The position numbers and the translations under genes are program-made. Of a stretch of 64,000 nt of DNA, positions 45,596 to 57,400 are shown one piece after another (within the stretch, counting starts at the first letter, position 1; each line of letters begins with the position of its first letter). Origin of the DNA: Corinectria fuckeliana (Eukaryota; Ascomycota; Sordariomycetes; Hypocreales; Nectriaceae); the NCBI GenBank assembly GCA_019137255.1, contig WPDH01000120.1:62001-126000 (forward strand), in the 5' to 3' direction. The notes beneath the pieces were generated by a model that did no database searches, had not been told where the DNA came from, and worked only from the letters and a program-made list of their open reading frames with translations.

Positions 45596-47093
45596 TTAAG
45601 GTCCCAAGTCCCAGATCTCAGCTGCCATTTCCTGAAGATGTGGGATTCCAACCACAATGTCGCCCTCTGTGGGCCCTGGTGGTCTTAGGAAGAGTTGGTT
45701 GAATTCCAGCAGCAACGCAGCTCTAGTGACGTTAAACGATGCTGGATCGTGGAAATTTGAACTGCTGGCAGAAATTGTAATGACTTGGTCGCAGTGCGGC
45801 TCAAGAGCTGCGGTAGCTCGAGTCATTGTAGCGCCTGGGCAAGACTGTGCCGGGCGTTTGCGATATTTCTCGATCAAGATTATTCGCTGGCGAACTTCCA
45901 TCTTGACGAGAAGAACGATCTTGGCTTGATGGTTCGATGCACTGAACCACCATCACATATCTTCTCTTCAACTGTCCGCCGAATTTGTCGAAAATGAAGG
46001 AGGTCCAGTGGTTGTCACAGTGGTTGGCGACTCCTGCAAAGTACCGTTTTGCCCACGTAGCCTGTCGTAGGTCATCGACTGAGGCATAGCCGAACGTGTG
46101 GTTGCAGTTCACCATATCCACCCCAGGTCGCAAGCAGTGGCTCCCCCCTGGTCCTTCCGGGTTGGTCTTGATCTTGAGGCTGCTTATTGACAAGGGCTGT
46201 AGCGGGATAGCGACAAGTCTTGTATGCTGTGGCCACGAATTGGTATTGGTGCAGGTCATCGTTTGTCGCTATACAAGAGTGCGGGAGAGGATTCTTGTCG
46301 TCCCAGTGGGACCAGTCGGTGCGTGGCTGGATGAAGGCGGGCTGGTCCTGGAGGGCGCGGGCGAGGTCTCCTTGAGTATGGGGTTCTTCTGGACCAACAA
46401 AGGAGGACTTTCGCGATATAGTATTTGTTTGGCCAACTTTTACCCCCACGCTGAGGGAGTGGACTACCAGTAGAGTCTCCCTCCCCACCATCCCCATTTG
46501 AGCGACATTGTTCCCGAAATGTAGTGCCACCTAGAGATTATAATAATAAGGAGTTTGTCCTTGGTGATGAAGCGCCTCAGTCGAAATTTCCGGCGCCTGC
46601 GGTCTCGTCGATATCGTGAAAGAGCCTCTCGACATTCAAGAAGGCGAGGGTCGGGGGGGGACGGAGGGCAGATGACGGTGAAGTCGAAGGGCAGTCTTGT
46701 TGTCGAGAGGCAATGGCGGAAGGCGAGGGAGACGGTAACGCTCCGGCCTGCTTCTGGCGTGTCGAAAAGGATAAGCTGTCTGCCGACCTGTCGGAGATGA
46801 ACGGGGTCCAGTGGCTTTCGAGGTGGTTGACGACTCTGGCAAAGTATCGCTTTGCCCACACGACCATCAGGTGAGCCATAGCCGAAGCTGTGGTCGCAGT
46901 CTACCATGTCCGCCCCAGGTGGCAAGAAGGTGACCCCCCCCCGGTCCTTGCGGGATGGTCAGGACCTTGAGGCTTTTATCGACAAGAATCGGACTGTTGG
47001 TAGCCGTGTCTCTTGCAAGTCCGATCCTTCGGTTTCAGGCGTGGAGCGGAAAGAGGGACGTCGAGAAGCGGTGGATGCAGGACTAGGCTCCAT
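45596..47093 (-). pseudogene. Decayed Ulp1-like relics, copies 2 and 3, with internal duplication
   Basis: The minus strand holds two versions of one coding block. Segments 46812-46985 and 46007-46190 align by eye: DNA for SLKV...GPGG, then MVDCDHSFGYGS or MVNCNHTFGYAS, then WAKRYFARVVNHLESHWTPFI or WAKRYFAGVANHCDNHWTSF. After the first copy the sense continues in another frame as GRQLILFDTPEAGRS and PFDFTVICPP. The HW followed by LILFDT resembles the catalytic His and Asp region of C48 (Ulp1-like) cysteine peptidases; I cannot find the expected Gln and Cys-Gly. The end of the locus (LLLEFNQLFLRPPGPTEGDI) matches the relic at 27690-28300. Several frameshifts separate the blocks, so no intact product exists. 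Confidence 0.6.
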
Positions 47094-48106
47094 GTTCGTA
47101 GGAAAATCGAAAGGGAGGGGAAGAACTAGTAGTATATAGCGGGTATGCCCTGCCAACCTGGGTGGGTTGGTAGGGCTGGTGAAGAGTTGAACTTTACTAT
47201 GTACGGAGAGGGCACGAGGGGGAGTATTTAAGGGACGGGTCCTTGCTTTCCCTTGCTTACTTTCCTCTGCTTTTCCTGTTGCTATCCGGAATCCTTTGCG
47301 CTGTTGCTTGTTGCCGCTTGCGCGAATCGCTTACACGAAGAGTTTATTTGGTCCAACAGCTTGACAATCTGCTACCATTGTCGTTGAACTGAATCCTCGT
47401 AGTCTAGTTAAAGTTGCGCGTCCCCAGCTAGCGCCGTCCAAATGTCCACCTCACAAACCCAATCACTCAATATGTACCCTTCACAGTCAGATAATGATTG
47501 ACGAATTAGCGAGGGAGAACCAAATGTGCTAAGAGACTCATCTCAATCTGCGTCAAGCGGTATAAAACTTGTATGTTTGCTTGTTTGTTTGTATTATTCA
47601 TAGTCACACGGGCTTGTATGTCCCGCCAATCCCTCTAGGAGCAAAACGACTGGTCGGCCAAGTAGGTAGGTATCCAGGTCTAGGGTAGACTATGACACTA
47701 GAACGCATCCCCAAGAACACGCTTGCTGCATCTGTGACTCCGATTTTACCTTCCATCATCCTGCCTCTCATCTCGCATCTCCACAGCCAAAGGCCAAATC
47801 TTCCAGCCTGGCACTAATCAGCGGGATTCCATGACGTAGCGTAGCTGCTCAGCTTATACAGTCTTCTAAAGAGAACTGCGAAAAGCCCCATCAAGCTCTA
47901 CTAAGAGGCTTATAAACAAATTTTTAGCTAAAACAGGAGGTATAGGGTAGTCTCGACGCAAAAACTACGCTGTGTTCTCTACTGCACCAGAATGACACCG
48001 ACTCACGTGATTCATATGCTGTGCATCGAATCGACAAAGCGACGCATTTCAAAGCACCGTCAACGCCTTTCGACGACAGCCAACTCTCATAAAAAACCCA
48101 CGAACA
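47094..48106. other. Spacer and promoter of the Cwc24 gene
   Basis: About 1 kb with no supported gene. It includes a TATTTAAGG word near 47226 and T-rich stretches near 47260-47320 and 47575-47605. Its right end holds the Cwc24 promoter. The open frame starting at 47992 overlaps the Cwc24 start in another frame and is not credible. Confidence 0.45.
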
Positions 48107-49271
48107 ATGCTTTCAACATCCCCGCAGCCCTCGGAGCCCTCACGACCCTCAGAACCCTCAGGTGCTTCAGAGCCCACAGCCCCCTCAGGGGTCGGTGCGC
48201 CCACAGCGTCCACAACGCCCACATCCACAGCGCCCTTCACTGTTTTCAAAAAGAGAAACGCAAAGGGCAAGGCGAATATACGGAAGCGAAACACGCCACC
48301 GCCAGGCGATGACGACGACAGCGACTACTCCTCCTCCCAGGATGAATCCGGACAGCGCATCAAGCGGCGAAAGAAGGCCGGCGCAGTCACGGCGTCCTCC
48401 AAGAACAGTTTGAAACCCGTCAAGGACTTCCAAGCTACGTTCTATGCCGCGGACCGTAGCGTTCCCATCACGAGTGTCAACGACGCCACGAAGCAGAGCA
48501 ACTGGTACGACGAGGGTTCTAAGGATGATTTGTCGGCAAAGGGCCTCCTTGGATCGACACGGGGGCCCCCGAAGGACGATCAACCGGATGGGACGTACAA
48601 AGGCCTTGCGAATCAGACGTCCTTTATCCAGAAGAACCCCGACGCCCCCAGCAAGAGTGTTGGGCCGGTCAAAGCACCTACCAACATCCGGACCGTCACA
48701 ACTATGGATTACGCACCAGACGTCTGCAAAGACTACAAGCAAACAGGCTGGGTAAGTTGACTCTCGTCTACTAGCTATGCGATTTATCTAACCATGATTT
48801 CTAAAACAGTGCGGATTTGGCGATGCTTGCATCTTTCTCCACGACCGAAGTGACCACAAACTCGGATGGCAGCTCGACCGCGAATGGGAGGCTGTCACCA
48901 AGGGCAAGAAAAACCTCGGGGGCACGGTGGTGGCGAGTGCGAGCCGCGACCAGAAGGCAGACGACGAGGACGACCAAGACGAGGCGTTGCTGGAAAAGAT
49001 CCCCTTTGCCTGCATAATCTGCAAAGAACCCTACCGAGAGCCCATCGTCACCCGCTGCGGCCACTACTTCTGCGAGCCGTGCGCTCTGAAGCGCTACCGC
49101 AAGGATCCCACGTGCGCCGCGTGTGGCTCGAGTACCAACGGAGTCTTCAACTCGGCGAAGAGGCTGAAGAAGCTTCTGGAGAGGAAACGGGAGCGGGCGG
49201 CCACGAAGAGGCAGGCGGCGTTGGAAGCTGGGATGGATGTTGATGACGAAGACGAAGCCGCAGAAAAGTAA
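48107..49271 (+). CDS. CWC24: Cwc24-like pre-mRNA splicing factor (CCCH zinc finger plus RING)
   Basis: Two exons, 48107-48751 and 48810-49271, give 368 aa; the 58-nt intron (GTAAGT, CTAAC, CAG) falls inside the CCCH finger. The first 45 residues are a Ser/Pro/Glu repeat, followed by a basic stretch. The segment ATFYAADRSVPITSVNDATK and later TTMDYAPDVCKDYKQTGW lead into a C-x8-C-x5-C-x3-H finger ending CGFGDACIFLHDRSDHK. Then comes GWQLDREWEAV and a C3HC4 RING, CIICKEPYREP through CAACG. This order is that of yeast Cwc24 and human RNF113A. The yeast protein joins the activated spliceosome and contacts the 5' splice site before the first step. The human relative also has E3 ligase activity. 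Nuclear location is inferred. Confidence 0.92.
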
Positions 49272-50005
49272 TCGAGGAGGGATTGGAGTAAGGAAAAACA
49301 CATTGATAGACTATCACATCGGGGAATTGCCGATAATTAGATACTAACACCTGCAGACCAGATAGGCCTCGTGGCTTGGATTTAATGCGAGCTTGCGCTG
49401 AACAAATGGAACAGCATGCATGACCTCCTTTCGCCGCATCACATCCCCGGTTCACGTGAAGAGAGCCTGTCGCGGGGACGGATGACGTGCCTGAGGAGCT
49501 GAGCGATAAGATAGGCTGCCCTGTGGAGGCTCCGGCGGGCCCTCAAGGTTGGCCAGTAAGGTGCCCTAGCCACCCCACCAAGCCACTTAAAACGTTAGCC
49601 ACCCGCCGCCCCATGTGATCGTCTCGTCGCCCACTCACTCCCGATAAGTGGCTTGTCGCGGAACCCTTCCTTCGTCAGTCATCCTCCTCCCTCGCTAGGC
49701 AGACAAGAGAGACATAGAGGTAGAACACCTGACTTGGTGATCTTCTTCTTCTTCTTCCTCTTCTGGCCTGCATTTATTCTCCACCCCTTTCTTCATTCTC
49801 ACGTCTTTCACCTCGTCCATTCGCTGCTTGGTTGTCGACCCCGCATCTTCACAGCGTACTCCGGGATAAGAGAGATACAGAACAAACACCTCCACTACCA
49901 CCAACCTTTCCGCTTGTCTATTCTTCGCGTCACCGAAATACAGCGGCCCTCTTCTATCATCCCCGATCGACCCCGAAGCTCAACGCCCAACGCCCAACGC
50001 CCACC
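49272..50005. other. Spacer and CT-rich leader upstream of Atg3
   Basis: A 734-bp gap between two genes on the same strand. The right half is CT-rich and ends in a CAACGCC repeat just before the Atg3 start. Open frames here are compositional. Confidence 0.5.
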
Positions 50006-51192
50006 ATGAATTACATCTACTCCACCGTCAACACCCTCCGGGACCGCTACACGCCCGTCTCCCACACGTCCACCTTCCGCCAGACCGGCCAGATCACCCC
50101 GGAGGAGTTCGTCGCCGCCGGCGACTACCTCGTGTACAAGTTCCCCACCTGGTCCTGGGGCGACGCCGACTCCCCCGAGCGCCGCGTCAGCTACCTGCCC
50201 GCCGGCAAGCAGTACCTCGTCACGCGCAACGTGCCGTGCCACCGCCGCCTGAACGACGACTTCGCCGGCGACGCGGGCCACGAGGAGGCCCTCGTCAACG
50301 ACGGCGACGACTTCAAGGGCGGGGCCGGCGACGACGAGGACGGCTGGTTAAGGACCGGCGGCCTGGCCAGCTCGCAGCCCCTCAAGGTCAAGCAGGTCCG
50401 GACCATGGATGACTCCGGCAACGTCGGGGACCGGGAGGTTGTCGAGGAGGACGATGAGATTCCCGACATGGAAGACGAAGACGACGACGAGGCAATCATC
50501 CGCGACTCGGGCGCCGACTCCAAAAACGCGTAAGCTTGCCTTCTCTAACATAATTATCTCGACGATACTGACGGTATTGTTCTTTTAGCGGCCGCCGAAC
50601 ATACACCCTCTACATCATGTACACGACCTACTACCGCACCCCGCGGCTGTATCTCTCAGGGTACCTCCCCACCGGCCAGCCCCTGCCGCCGCACGACATG
50701 ATGGAGGACATCGTCGGCGACTACAAGGACAAGACGGTCACCCTCGAGGACTTCCCCTTCTTCGCAAACAACATCAAGATGGCCTCTGTGCACCCCTGCA
50801 AACACGCCTCCGTCATGAAGACGCTGCTCGACCGCGCCGACGCCGCCCTCCGCCTTCGTAGGGAGAAGCTCCGCGCCACCGACGCGAGCGGCTCCGCGGC
50901 TGCCGCGGCGACCCCCGCGGGCATGGAGGGCCTGGTCGACGAGATTGGGAACCTGGACGTCACGGGCGCCCAGGAAGCTGCCGACAAGGATGAGTGGGAG
51001 GAGGTGAAGGAGACGGAGATTGACGATCACGAGGTCGCCATCCGAGTCGACCAGTACCTGGTAGTATTCCTCAAGGTTCGTTCCCCGCCCACCGACATGC
51101 CGACATGGCGAAGCTCTGAATCTAACAAACCTCTGCAGTTCATGGCAAGTGTGACGCCCGGTATCGAGCATGATTTTACTATGGGCGTGTAA
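50006..51192 (+). CDS. atg3: Atg3, E2-like conjugating enzyme for Atg8 lipidation
   Basis: Three exons (50006-50529, 50589-51075, 51139-51192) give 354 aa; all splice sites are canonical or near so and the frame is kept. The N-terminus STVNTLRDRYTPVSHTSTFRQ matches the family's membrane-sensing amphipathic helix. EEFVAAGDYLVYKFPTWSW follows, then an acidic flexible region containing GWLRTGG (W114, L115), then the E2-like core YIMYTTYYRTPRLYLSGY. The catalytic cysteine is C245 in SVHPCKHASVMK. The last exon encodes FMASVTPGIEHDFTMGV, a typical Atg3 end. Atg3 takes Atg8 from Atg7 and passes it to phosphatidylethanolamine on the forming autophagosome. An Ala/Gly-rich loop and a long acidic loop make it slightly longer than yeast Atg3. 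Confidence 0.97.
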
Positions 51193-52189
51193 GGAAGGCA
51201 GGGCCAACGCGTAAGACAAGAACAATGAGGGGATCCTGGTATCAAGGACAAGGCGTCGATGGTGTTTTGCGATTTTGCGATTTTACGATCTCTGTTTACA
51301 AACGGGTGATTATAGTGCTTGGTCTTTTCAATCTTGTCCAATGCGGCATGCATGAATGGAATGCGAAATGTGTGCATGAGAAAAGTAAAGACTCCTTTGG
51401 TTTATCTTGTGACCAAACTAGGTAAATTCCCATCCTGTCCGTCGGCCGTGTTGTCCATGCCGTCCACGCTGTCCGACCCAAACGCTGCCCTTTGAAAGAA
51501 ACCTTTATCGCGAAGAATGTGAAACTGCGGCCATCCCTGGGGTATTTGATAATAAACCTCCGTAGTTGCATGCGTGAATGTTACGGTATAACAAGACCGG
51601 CTCTGTGTGGGCGAGGCGAGTTCCAGTGAAAGACCAACTCTCGCAGAAAGAAGCAAAGCAGTAAATGACCTGTTCGTACCCTTTGAGAACACCCTATGCC
51701 AACCCATTCCATGTGCTCCTTGTTCTATCAATTGTAATTTCCCTTTTAAGTGCCGGAAAGCCGTGCTTAAACAACCTGCCATGTGTATGAATTAAAAATC
51801 CGACCAAACGGAGAGACCAGAAGGGAAAGCGCGAGCGATGAATAAATATGTCATTTCGTATCGTGTCGTGTTGCGTTGTGAATAGGTGCTTGTCATAAAA
51901 CGTGTCTGCCGTTGTAATGAAAGGGATTATCCAACAGGCAATGTAGGAGCATGATGTATGCTCATGATGAGTGTCGTGAAGAAGAAGATAACGATAGTTA
52001 TGAGTTTCGACGCGAAGGCGGCGGGCCACTGGGAACGTCTGAGGCTGTTGATATCGGAGGCGATGTCGGATGTGTCTCACTCAAGCCTGAGCCGAAGGTC
52101 CCCGCCGAAGGCAGCCTCAAGGATATTTCGGGTGTGATGGATCCTGGATTTCGCTCTTGTTCATCGTTTGAGGTCCCATTGTCATTGCT
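51193..52189. other. Convergent gap between Atg3 and the coiled-coil gene
   Basis: A 997-bp stretch between convergent genes. A plus-strand frame at 51951-52307 runs into the 3' part of the minus-strand gene and has no motif. I see no other feature. Confidence 0.45.
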
Positions 52190-54277
52190 CTATAATGTGC
52201 CAAATGGAGCGCCAAAGTTAGATGTCGTTTTGAACATCAAAGGAACATCCTTTTCGACGCTCTTGCTGTTGCTGGTCTCATGGGTGTCATCCTTAGAATT
52301 TGCATGAGCATCACTCGACCCATCTCCACTAATTGGGTCGACGAGTACTCTGGGTCTCTGATCTGCGACACCCATGGCCTCCGGGTCGGGGACGAGGTCT
52401 AGGCCGAGAATGTCCTCATAGTCGTCGGGGACGGGCCCTAGATCGGGCACGGCTTCGTAATCATCTGGTGTAGCCTGCATGACGGCTGGAAGGGCGTTCT
52501 CACCCTGGCTGATGGGTGTGAGCTTCTTGTTGACTGCCTCCCAGAAGATCTCGTCTTGCGCTGGTATGTTTTTAATCATCAGAGGTCCCTTGAGTGGCTT
52601 GTCTTCAACGGGGTCTAGAATGGGTCCATGATGATGCAGATTGTCATCTGCCGATGCCTCGTTCTGATCCGGTAGACGGGTAGGGGTGTCGCCGTCTGTT
52701 TCGTCCGCTTCCTCGGGACGGACCGGGAAGACACTGGCCCTCTCCACGACTGGAGTGGCGCCCTCGCTCAGGCCAGCGATGGAATTCGTCTCGGTAGCAG
52801 TAACTGTGGGAAAGAGGGAGAGAGAGTGGTTGGGAGTATGACCGGCATGCATGGTCAGCCGCCGGGATTCTACGGCATTGAGAGCCTGCAGCGTGTATTC
52901 CTTGGAGGTGGATAGGCGAAGACCGAGAGGCTTTCGGCCCTGCTCTGTATGCATGAGAGCGTTGATAGGAGGAGGAGGTGAGGTTGCTGGAGTTTGAGAA
53001 TTCTCGGGAGGAGATCCACCGACGGAAAAGGTGGATCTTTGGACGGCCGTTGCCTTGATTGGGATGCCCTCCAACTTGGGATCGATTTCCTGGACGTCAA
53101 TGATGGGAACGGGTGCCTCGGAGTGGTCTGATGGGGATGAGAGGAAGTCCTTGGCAATGGAGTTTTGGGGCTGCATTCTAGGATCCATTGAGACAAAGGG
53201 AGCTGGGTGAGACTGTGCGGTGGGAGACACCCTGGAGCTTTCCGGACTGCGGAAGTGAGGTCGGCGAGATGCACCATCGAGGCCCGGCGGTAAAGTGGAA
53301 GCGTCCAACATGGAAAAACTGGTTGGCACTCCGGGGTTCTGGGGTTGTGATGCAAGGTGACCGGGAGGCGCGGAGAAGTACGAACTCTCCATGGAAGCAT
53401 CGCCACTTCCTCCCCGTTGGCTCACGAGGGGCGACACCATGCCCGAGATTTGGATGCTGTGAGCGGTGACGGCTTTGAGGGTCGAGTTCTCGCCCTCAAG
53501 ACGGTGAAGGCGTTCCTTGAGTGACTCGATTTCGCGTAACATGGTTGTTTTCTCCGAGTCCCAACCTTCACGGACGTCATCCATGATGGCACGCTCTTCC
53601 TGGTAAACCTCCTCGGCACGACGGCGGTTCGTCTCGAGGTAGTTGCGCTCAGCTTCCCAGGCCTCACGAATCAGAGTGTTCTGTTGGACGAGGCGCTGGA
53701 CCATGTACAGTGAGGTTTGTTGGGTTGGGGGTGAGGCGTCGGCGGAGACGGATCTCGAGAGGGAGGCACCGGCTAGGTACTGAGGGACGCTCGACAGAGG
53801 GGTTGTGGATGAAGGCGGGAGTCCTCGCTCGTTGATCGGGAGGGGCGCGGTTCGAGACGGGGAGAGGCTGGCGGTACGGGGGTTTCGAGGATTGCCAAGG
53901 TTGCGAGGGTTGTTAGAGTGGCTGGAGGCATCAACACGTAGATGCTTTGAGGGATGGTTATGAGAGGCGGACTGGACAGCACGCAAAGAGGAGAGGGAGA
54001 GAGGATGGGCGTCGGATGGCTGGACCGGAAAAGAGCTGGCTGGCGGGAGGCGGCCCCTTTGAGATTGTTGGTGGCTTTGGTGACTCGGTTGATTGTGTTG
54101 ATGGCTAATCAAGTAAGGGGGAAGTTGGTGGTGGCTTGCGGTGGGAGGGAATGAGGAGGACGGAGTGGCGTTGGAGAAGTCGGCGTGATAAGGGAGGTGT
54201 GCGTTGAGGGGGAGAGCCATCTTGGAGTCGAAGGTGCCCGGGGGCAGGTACGATTCAGGCCTTAAGCTCGCTGTCAT
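52190..54277 (-). CDS. Uncharacterised Pro/Ser-rich coiled-coil protein
   Basis: A single open frame of 695 aa from the first ATG (MTASLRPESYLPPG); the frame stays open further upstream but only from a TTG. Residues 1-190 are Pro/Ser/His/Gln-rich and disordered. Residues about 190-285 form a clear coiled coil beginning YMVQRLVQQNTLIREAWEAE and continuing through EEVYQEERAIMDD and EIESLKERLHRLEGEN. The rest is disordered and acidic in places, with a distinct C-terminal peptide PLMFKTTSNFGAPFG that looks conserved. I do not know the family function. A GGC-repeat tract lies in its 5' leader. Confidence 0.75.
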   Translation of the reverse strand: MTASLRPESYLPPGTFDSKMALPLNAHLPYHADFSNATPSSSFPPTASHHQLPPYLISHQHNQPSHQSHQQSQRGRLPPASSFPVQPSDAHPLSLSSLRAVQSASHNHPSKHLRVDASSHSNNPRNLGNPRNPRTASLSPSRTAPLPINERGLPPSSTTPLSSVPQYLAGASLSRSVSADASPPTQQTSLYMVQRLVQQNTLIREAWEAERNYLETNRRRAEEVYQEERAIMDDVREGWDSEKTTMLREIESLKERLHRLEGENSTLKAVTAHSIQISGMVSPLVSQRGGSGDASMESSYFSAPPGHLASQPQNPGVPTSFSMLDASTLPPGLDGASRRPHFRSPESSRVSPTAQSHPAPFVSMDPRMQPQNSIAKDFLSSPSDHSEAPVPIIDVQEIDPKLEGIPIKATAVQRSTFSVGGSPPENSQTPATSPPPPINALMHTEQGRKPLGLRLSTSKEYTLQALNAVESRRLTMHAGHTPNHSLSLFPTVTATETNSIAGLSEGATPVVERASVFPVRPEEADETDGDTPTRLPDQNEASADDNLHHHGPILDPVEDKPLKGPLMIKNIPAQDEIFWEAVNKKLTPISQGENALPAVMQATPDDYEAVPDLGPVPDDYEDILGLDLVPDPEAMGVADQRPRVLVDPISGDGSSDAHANSKDDTHETSNSKSVEKDVPLMFKTTSNFGAPFGTL

Positions 54278-54466
54278 GGTTCCGTCTGTGAGAACGGAAG
54301 GAGCTGTGAAGATGCAGAGGGGGTGGGTTGCGATGTGATGCTGCGCGGGAACGATTATCGGTAGGGCGATTAGCGGGATTGTCGTCAAGACATCGGCGTG
54401 CGAATTGGTCCTCGGCTCGTCTCGTTTGGGTGTCGGAGGAGCCGTGCAAACGACGGGATCGGCGGA

Positions 54467-54498
<32 letters not shown>

Positions 54499-57400
54499 AG
54501 GAGGAGGCGGAGAGCCGCGGAGATCGGCCAATTGGTTGGTGTTTTTGTTGTTGTCAAGAGCGATGGAGAGACGCGTGCGCGAGGCCGAGCTTCGATGGGG
54601 TAACAAGGCGTCGAGGGCGTGGATGAGGGAAGGAAGGCGAGACGGCGAACGGGGGAGGACTTGAACGAGACAGGGAGGAGTGGTTGAACGAGGCAAGGAG
54701 GGAGGAAAGATGGGAGGATGTCGAGGTCAGGTATGACGCAAATGGGTCCCGCCGAACGCAAGGCACAGCATGGGCAAGCCAGGGGATGAGTTCAGGGTCC
54801 TGGAGCTCGGAGCTTTAGAGCGCACGATCAGGCAAGGTAGGCGCTGTGGAACCTTGGCACAACAGTTGGAGAGAGGGACAGGGTGAGAGGAAGAAAAGGA
54901 GCGAGGGGAGCAGAGGCCGCAATGCACAGAGATATGGTGAATTGACGAGACGAATGGGAAATGGTCAAGGGAAAGACGGTGACGAGTGACGTTGACTGGA
55001 GATGGGCAAGAAACGGCTGCCCGACACTGTGGTAGCGGCGCAGCAGTGCAGCAGTGCAGCGGCCCAGAGGCGTAGTAGCGGTAATGCGGTACCTCTAGTA
55101 GACCGGGGAGGCGGGAGGTGAAGGTACCATGTACCTAACTCGGGTACAAGATTGCTGTGCGTAGTAGGTGCAGGGGTAGCATAGCAAAGACTCCTAGTCA
55201 ATGTACCTACGATGCCGCGTGCCACGACAGGAAAAGGGTGTGGGGAGGACGTCTGAGAGCTCCATGGGTACCTTGCTCCGGGTTCCCTGGATCCATCTCC
55301 TGCTAGGGACGCGATGCCCCTTCCGCGGCCGGTAATAGTCTGGTTCTACACAGCAGGTGGGCTCCGGAACGGGGGAGCTTTCCATTGACAACTCACCCAT
55401 TAGCTAGCCCTATTAGTGTGTAGATAAGTGGGTGGGCGATTTAGAAGGTCGGGGCGGGTGGTGGCCGCCAGGGGGGAGCTGGATTGGGCTGCGCGTCGCC
55501 CGCTATGGAGTATGGATGCCTGGATTGGAAAAGTCCCCCCTCCCTTTGCGTGAGCCTAGAGGAAAGATTGAACACATCCAGATGCAGAACACACATGACA
55601 GGCACCGAGAGATCCAAAATAGTTGCTGCGTGGCGCTGGATGGGAATGGAGGCGGACTCACCCGTTCCGCCCCTCCCCCCGGCCTCCCCGGCCGTTGCGT
55701 AGATACCTACTAATACGTACACAGTATGGTTGGATGCCGCGAAGATCTGGGACATACAGAAGGCGGATCTGCAGCAGCTTGCCAACTTGCGTGCCTCTGG
55801 ACCTTGCCCTTGAGACGCTCATTGCCCGCCTTGTTCGAGGCCCCGTCGACGTGTCTCAGCAGACGCATTCTGAGCCGGCAAGTCTTGACTTTGGCTAGGG
55901 TAGCACGGTAGGCACCTAGGTCAAGGAGCTAACAGGTAGGCTAATTGGTTGTGTCCCTAAGAAAGGCCGGATTAGGAGACGGGAGGGGCCCGGATCAGAT
56001 GGATGGATGGACGAGGTGGTGGCGCCCAAAGGTTGAGGCTGCTGTTGATGACGACAATGAATAATAAGAGGCCATGACGGCGACAATAGTGACAATGGAT
56101 AACGGTATTACCTCGGGCGCTCCGTTGCACAGACTCACAAAGGACAGCACAGAGATGGGCAGGGGTCGGTGAGATGGAGAATACCATGATGCACATGCAT
56201 TGCCGCTGTACAATAGGTCCATACGTACCACGGTTCCCGTCTCCCGTCTTTCCGGCTTCCGAGGCGAGGGTTGTCGGTTGTCGTTTGATACTCCGTATTC
56301 GCAGAGAAATTGAACGACACTGGTGCAGCTACTCAACCCCTCCCCCCTGAAGAGCTCTAGCAGTCCAGGATTCTCCCGTCCCGGCCTCGGCCTGATTTCT
56401 CTCGGGAAGTCCATCAAACCCCCTGGCTGTCAGTCTGCAAGGCAAGGGGAACCACCTCGGTCCGTCCAGTCGGATTCCTCAAGGTCAGACATGCTCCGTA
56501 GGGGTAGATACGTACCGGTAGTGATTGGACCTTGTCGCTATTCCCGATGATCAGGCACATGCCTAACTCAGGCACAGGCACATCCAGGCACAAACGTCAA
56601 ACACACTGTATACACACTGGCGTCCACACAACTAGTCTGTTTGCTGGCAGCGCATTGCAGCTTCAGTTCACCGGCAGACATGTGCTCAACAGAGTCCAGC
56701 CCAGCCATGTGCCATGTGGCCGCCAATCTGTGGAATGTGGTGGGATGCGCCTCGCCCGTTCTGGACATCCGTCCAAGAACTCTCCCTCCAAAGTCGAATC
56801 CTGCCTATCGGGCCCCTCGCCGACGGACTCCCTATCTTCAGTCGTCATCACGGCTCACGACTAAGAAAGACGGTCCGAGTAGCTAGCGGAGTGACGATTG
56901 GAAACCCACCGCGCACCACCGTGGCCTCACTGACGGACCGAAATAGCCCTCAGGCCTCAAGCAATCGATGAAACGGCAAAGAAGTAATACCGTGTACTTC
57001 GTACGTACGTGTGCACTCTCCGCAACGCCTCACCTCACAAACCCGTCCCCCTACCTACCTAGCTCTCACGCAAGGGTCTGTGAAACCACGCAGTCATATG
57101 GTGCACAGGAAATTGGGGGAATTTGGAATTAATTACCAGGCGTGGCGGTCAAGGACCCTGATCGTCACTTCGCGGGGACGGACATGAGCATGGGTATCAC
57201 CGTGCCGCTCGCCTAACTTTACTGGCTGCTGGGAGGCTCCTGAATGGGTTACCTTCTGTGCGTAATCTATCTACTGCGCAGACTCAGGTAGGTAGGTACT
57301 GCACATGAATCGTATGTGCCATCACACTATTCTCTCTGGTCCCTTCCATCACATGCTACGAAGTCGTATCTTTCGCTGGCATAGGACTCGCCTGGCGCCT

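Noticed and set aside
50191..51225. Long minus-strand frames across Atg3
   Set aside because: They are antisense shadows of GC-rich Atg3 exons.
54278..54388. N-terminal extension of the 695-aa coiled-coil protein
   Set aside because: The extension starts from TTG, with no ATG before 54277.
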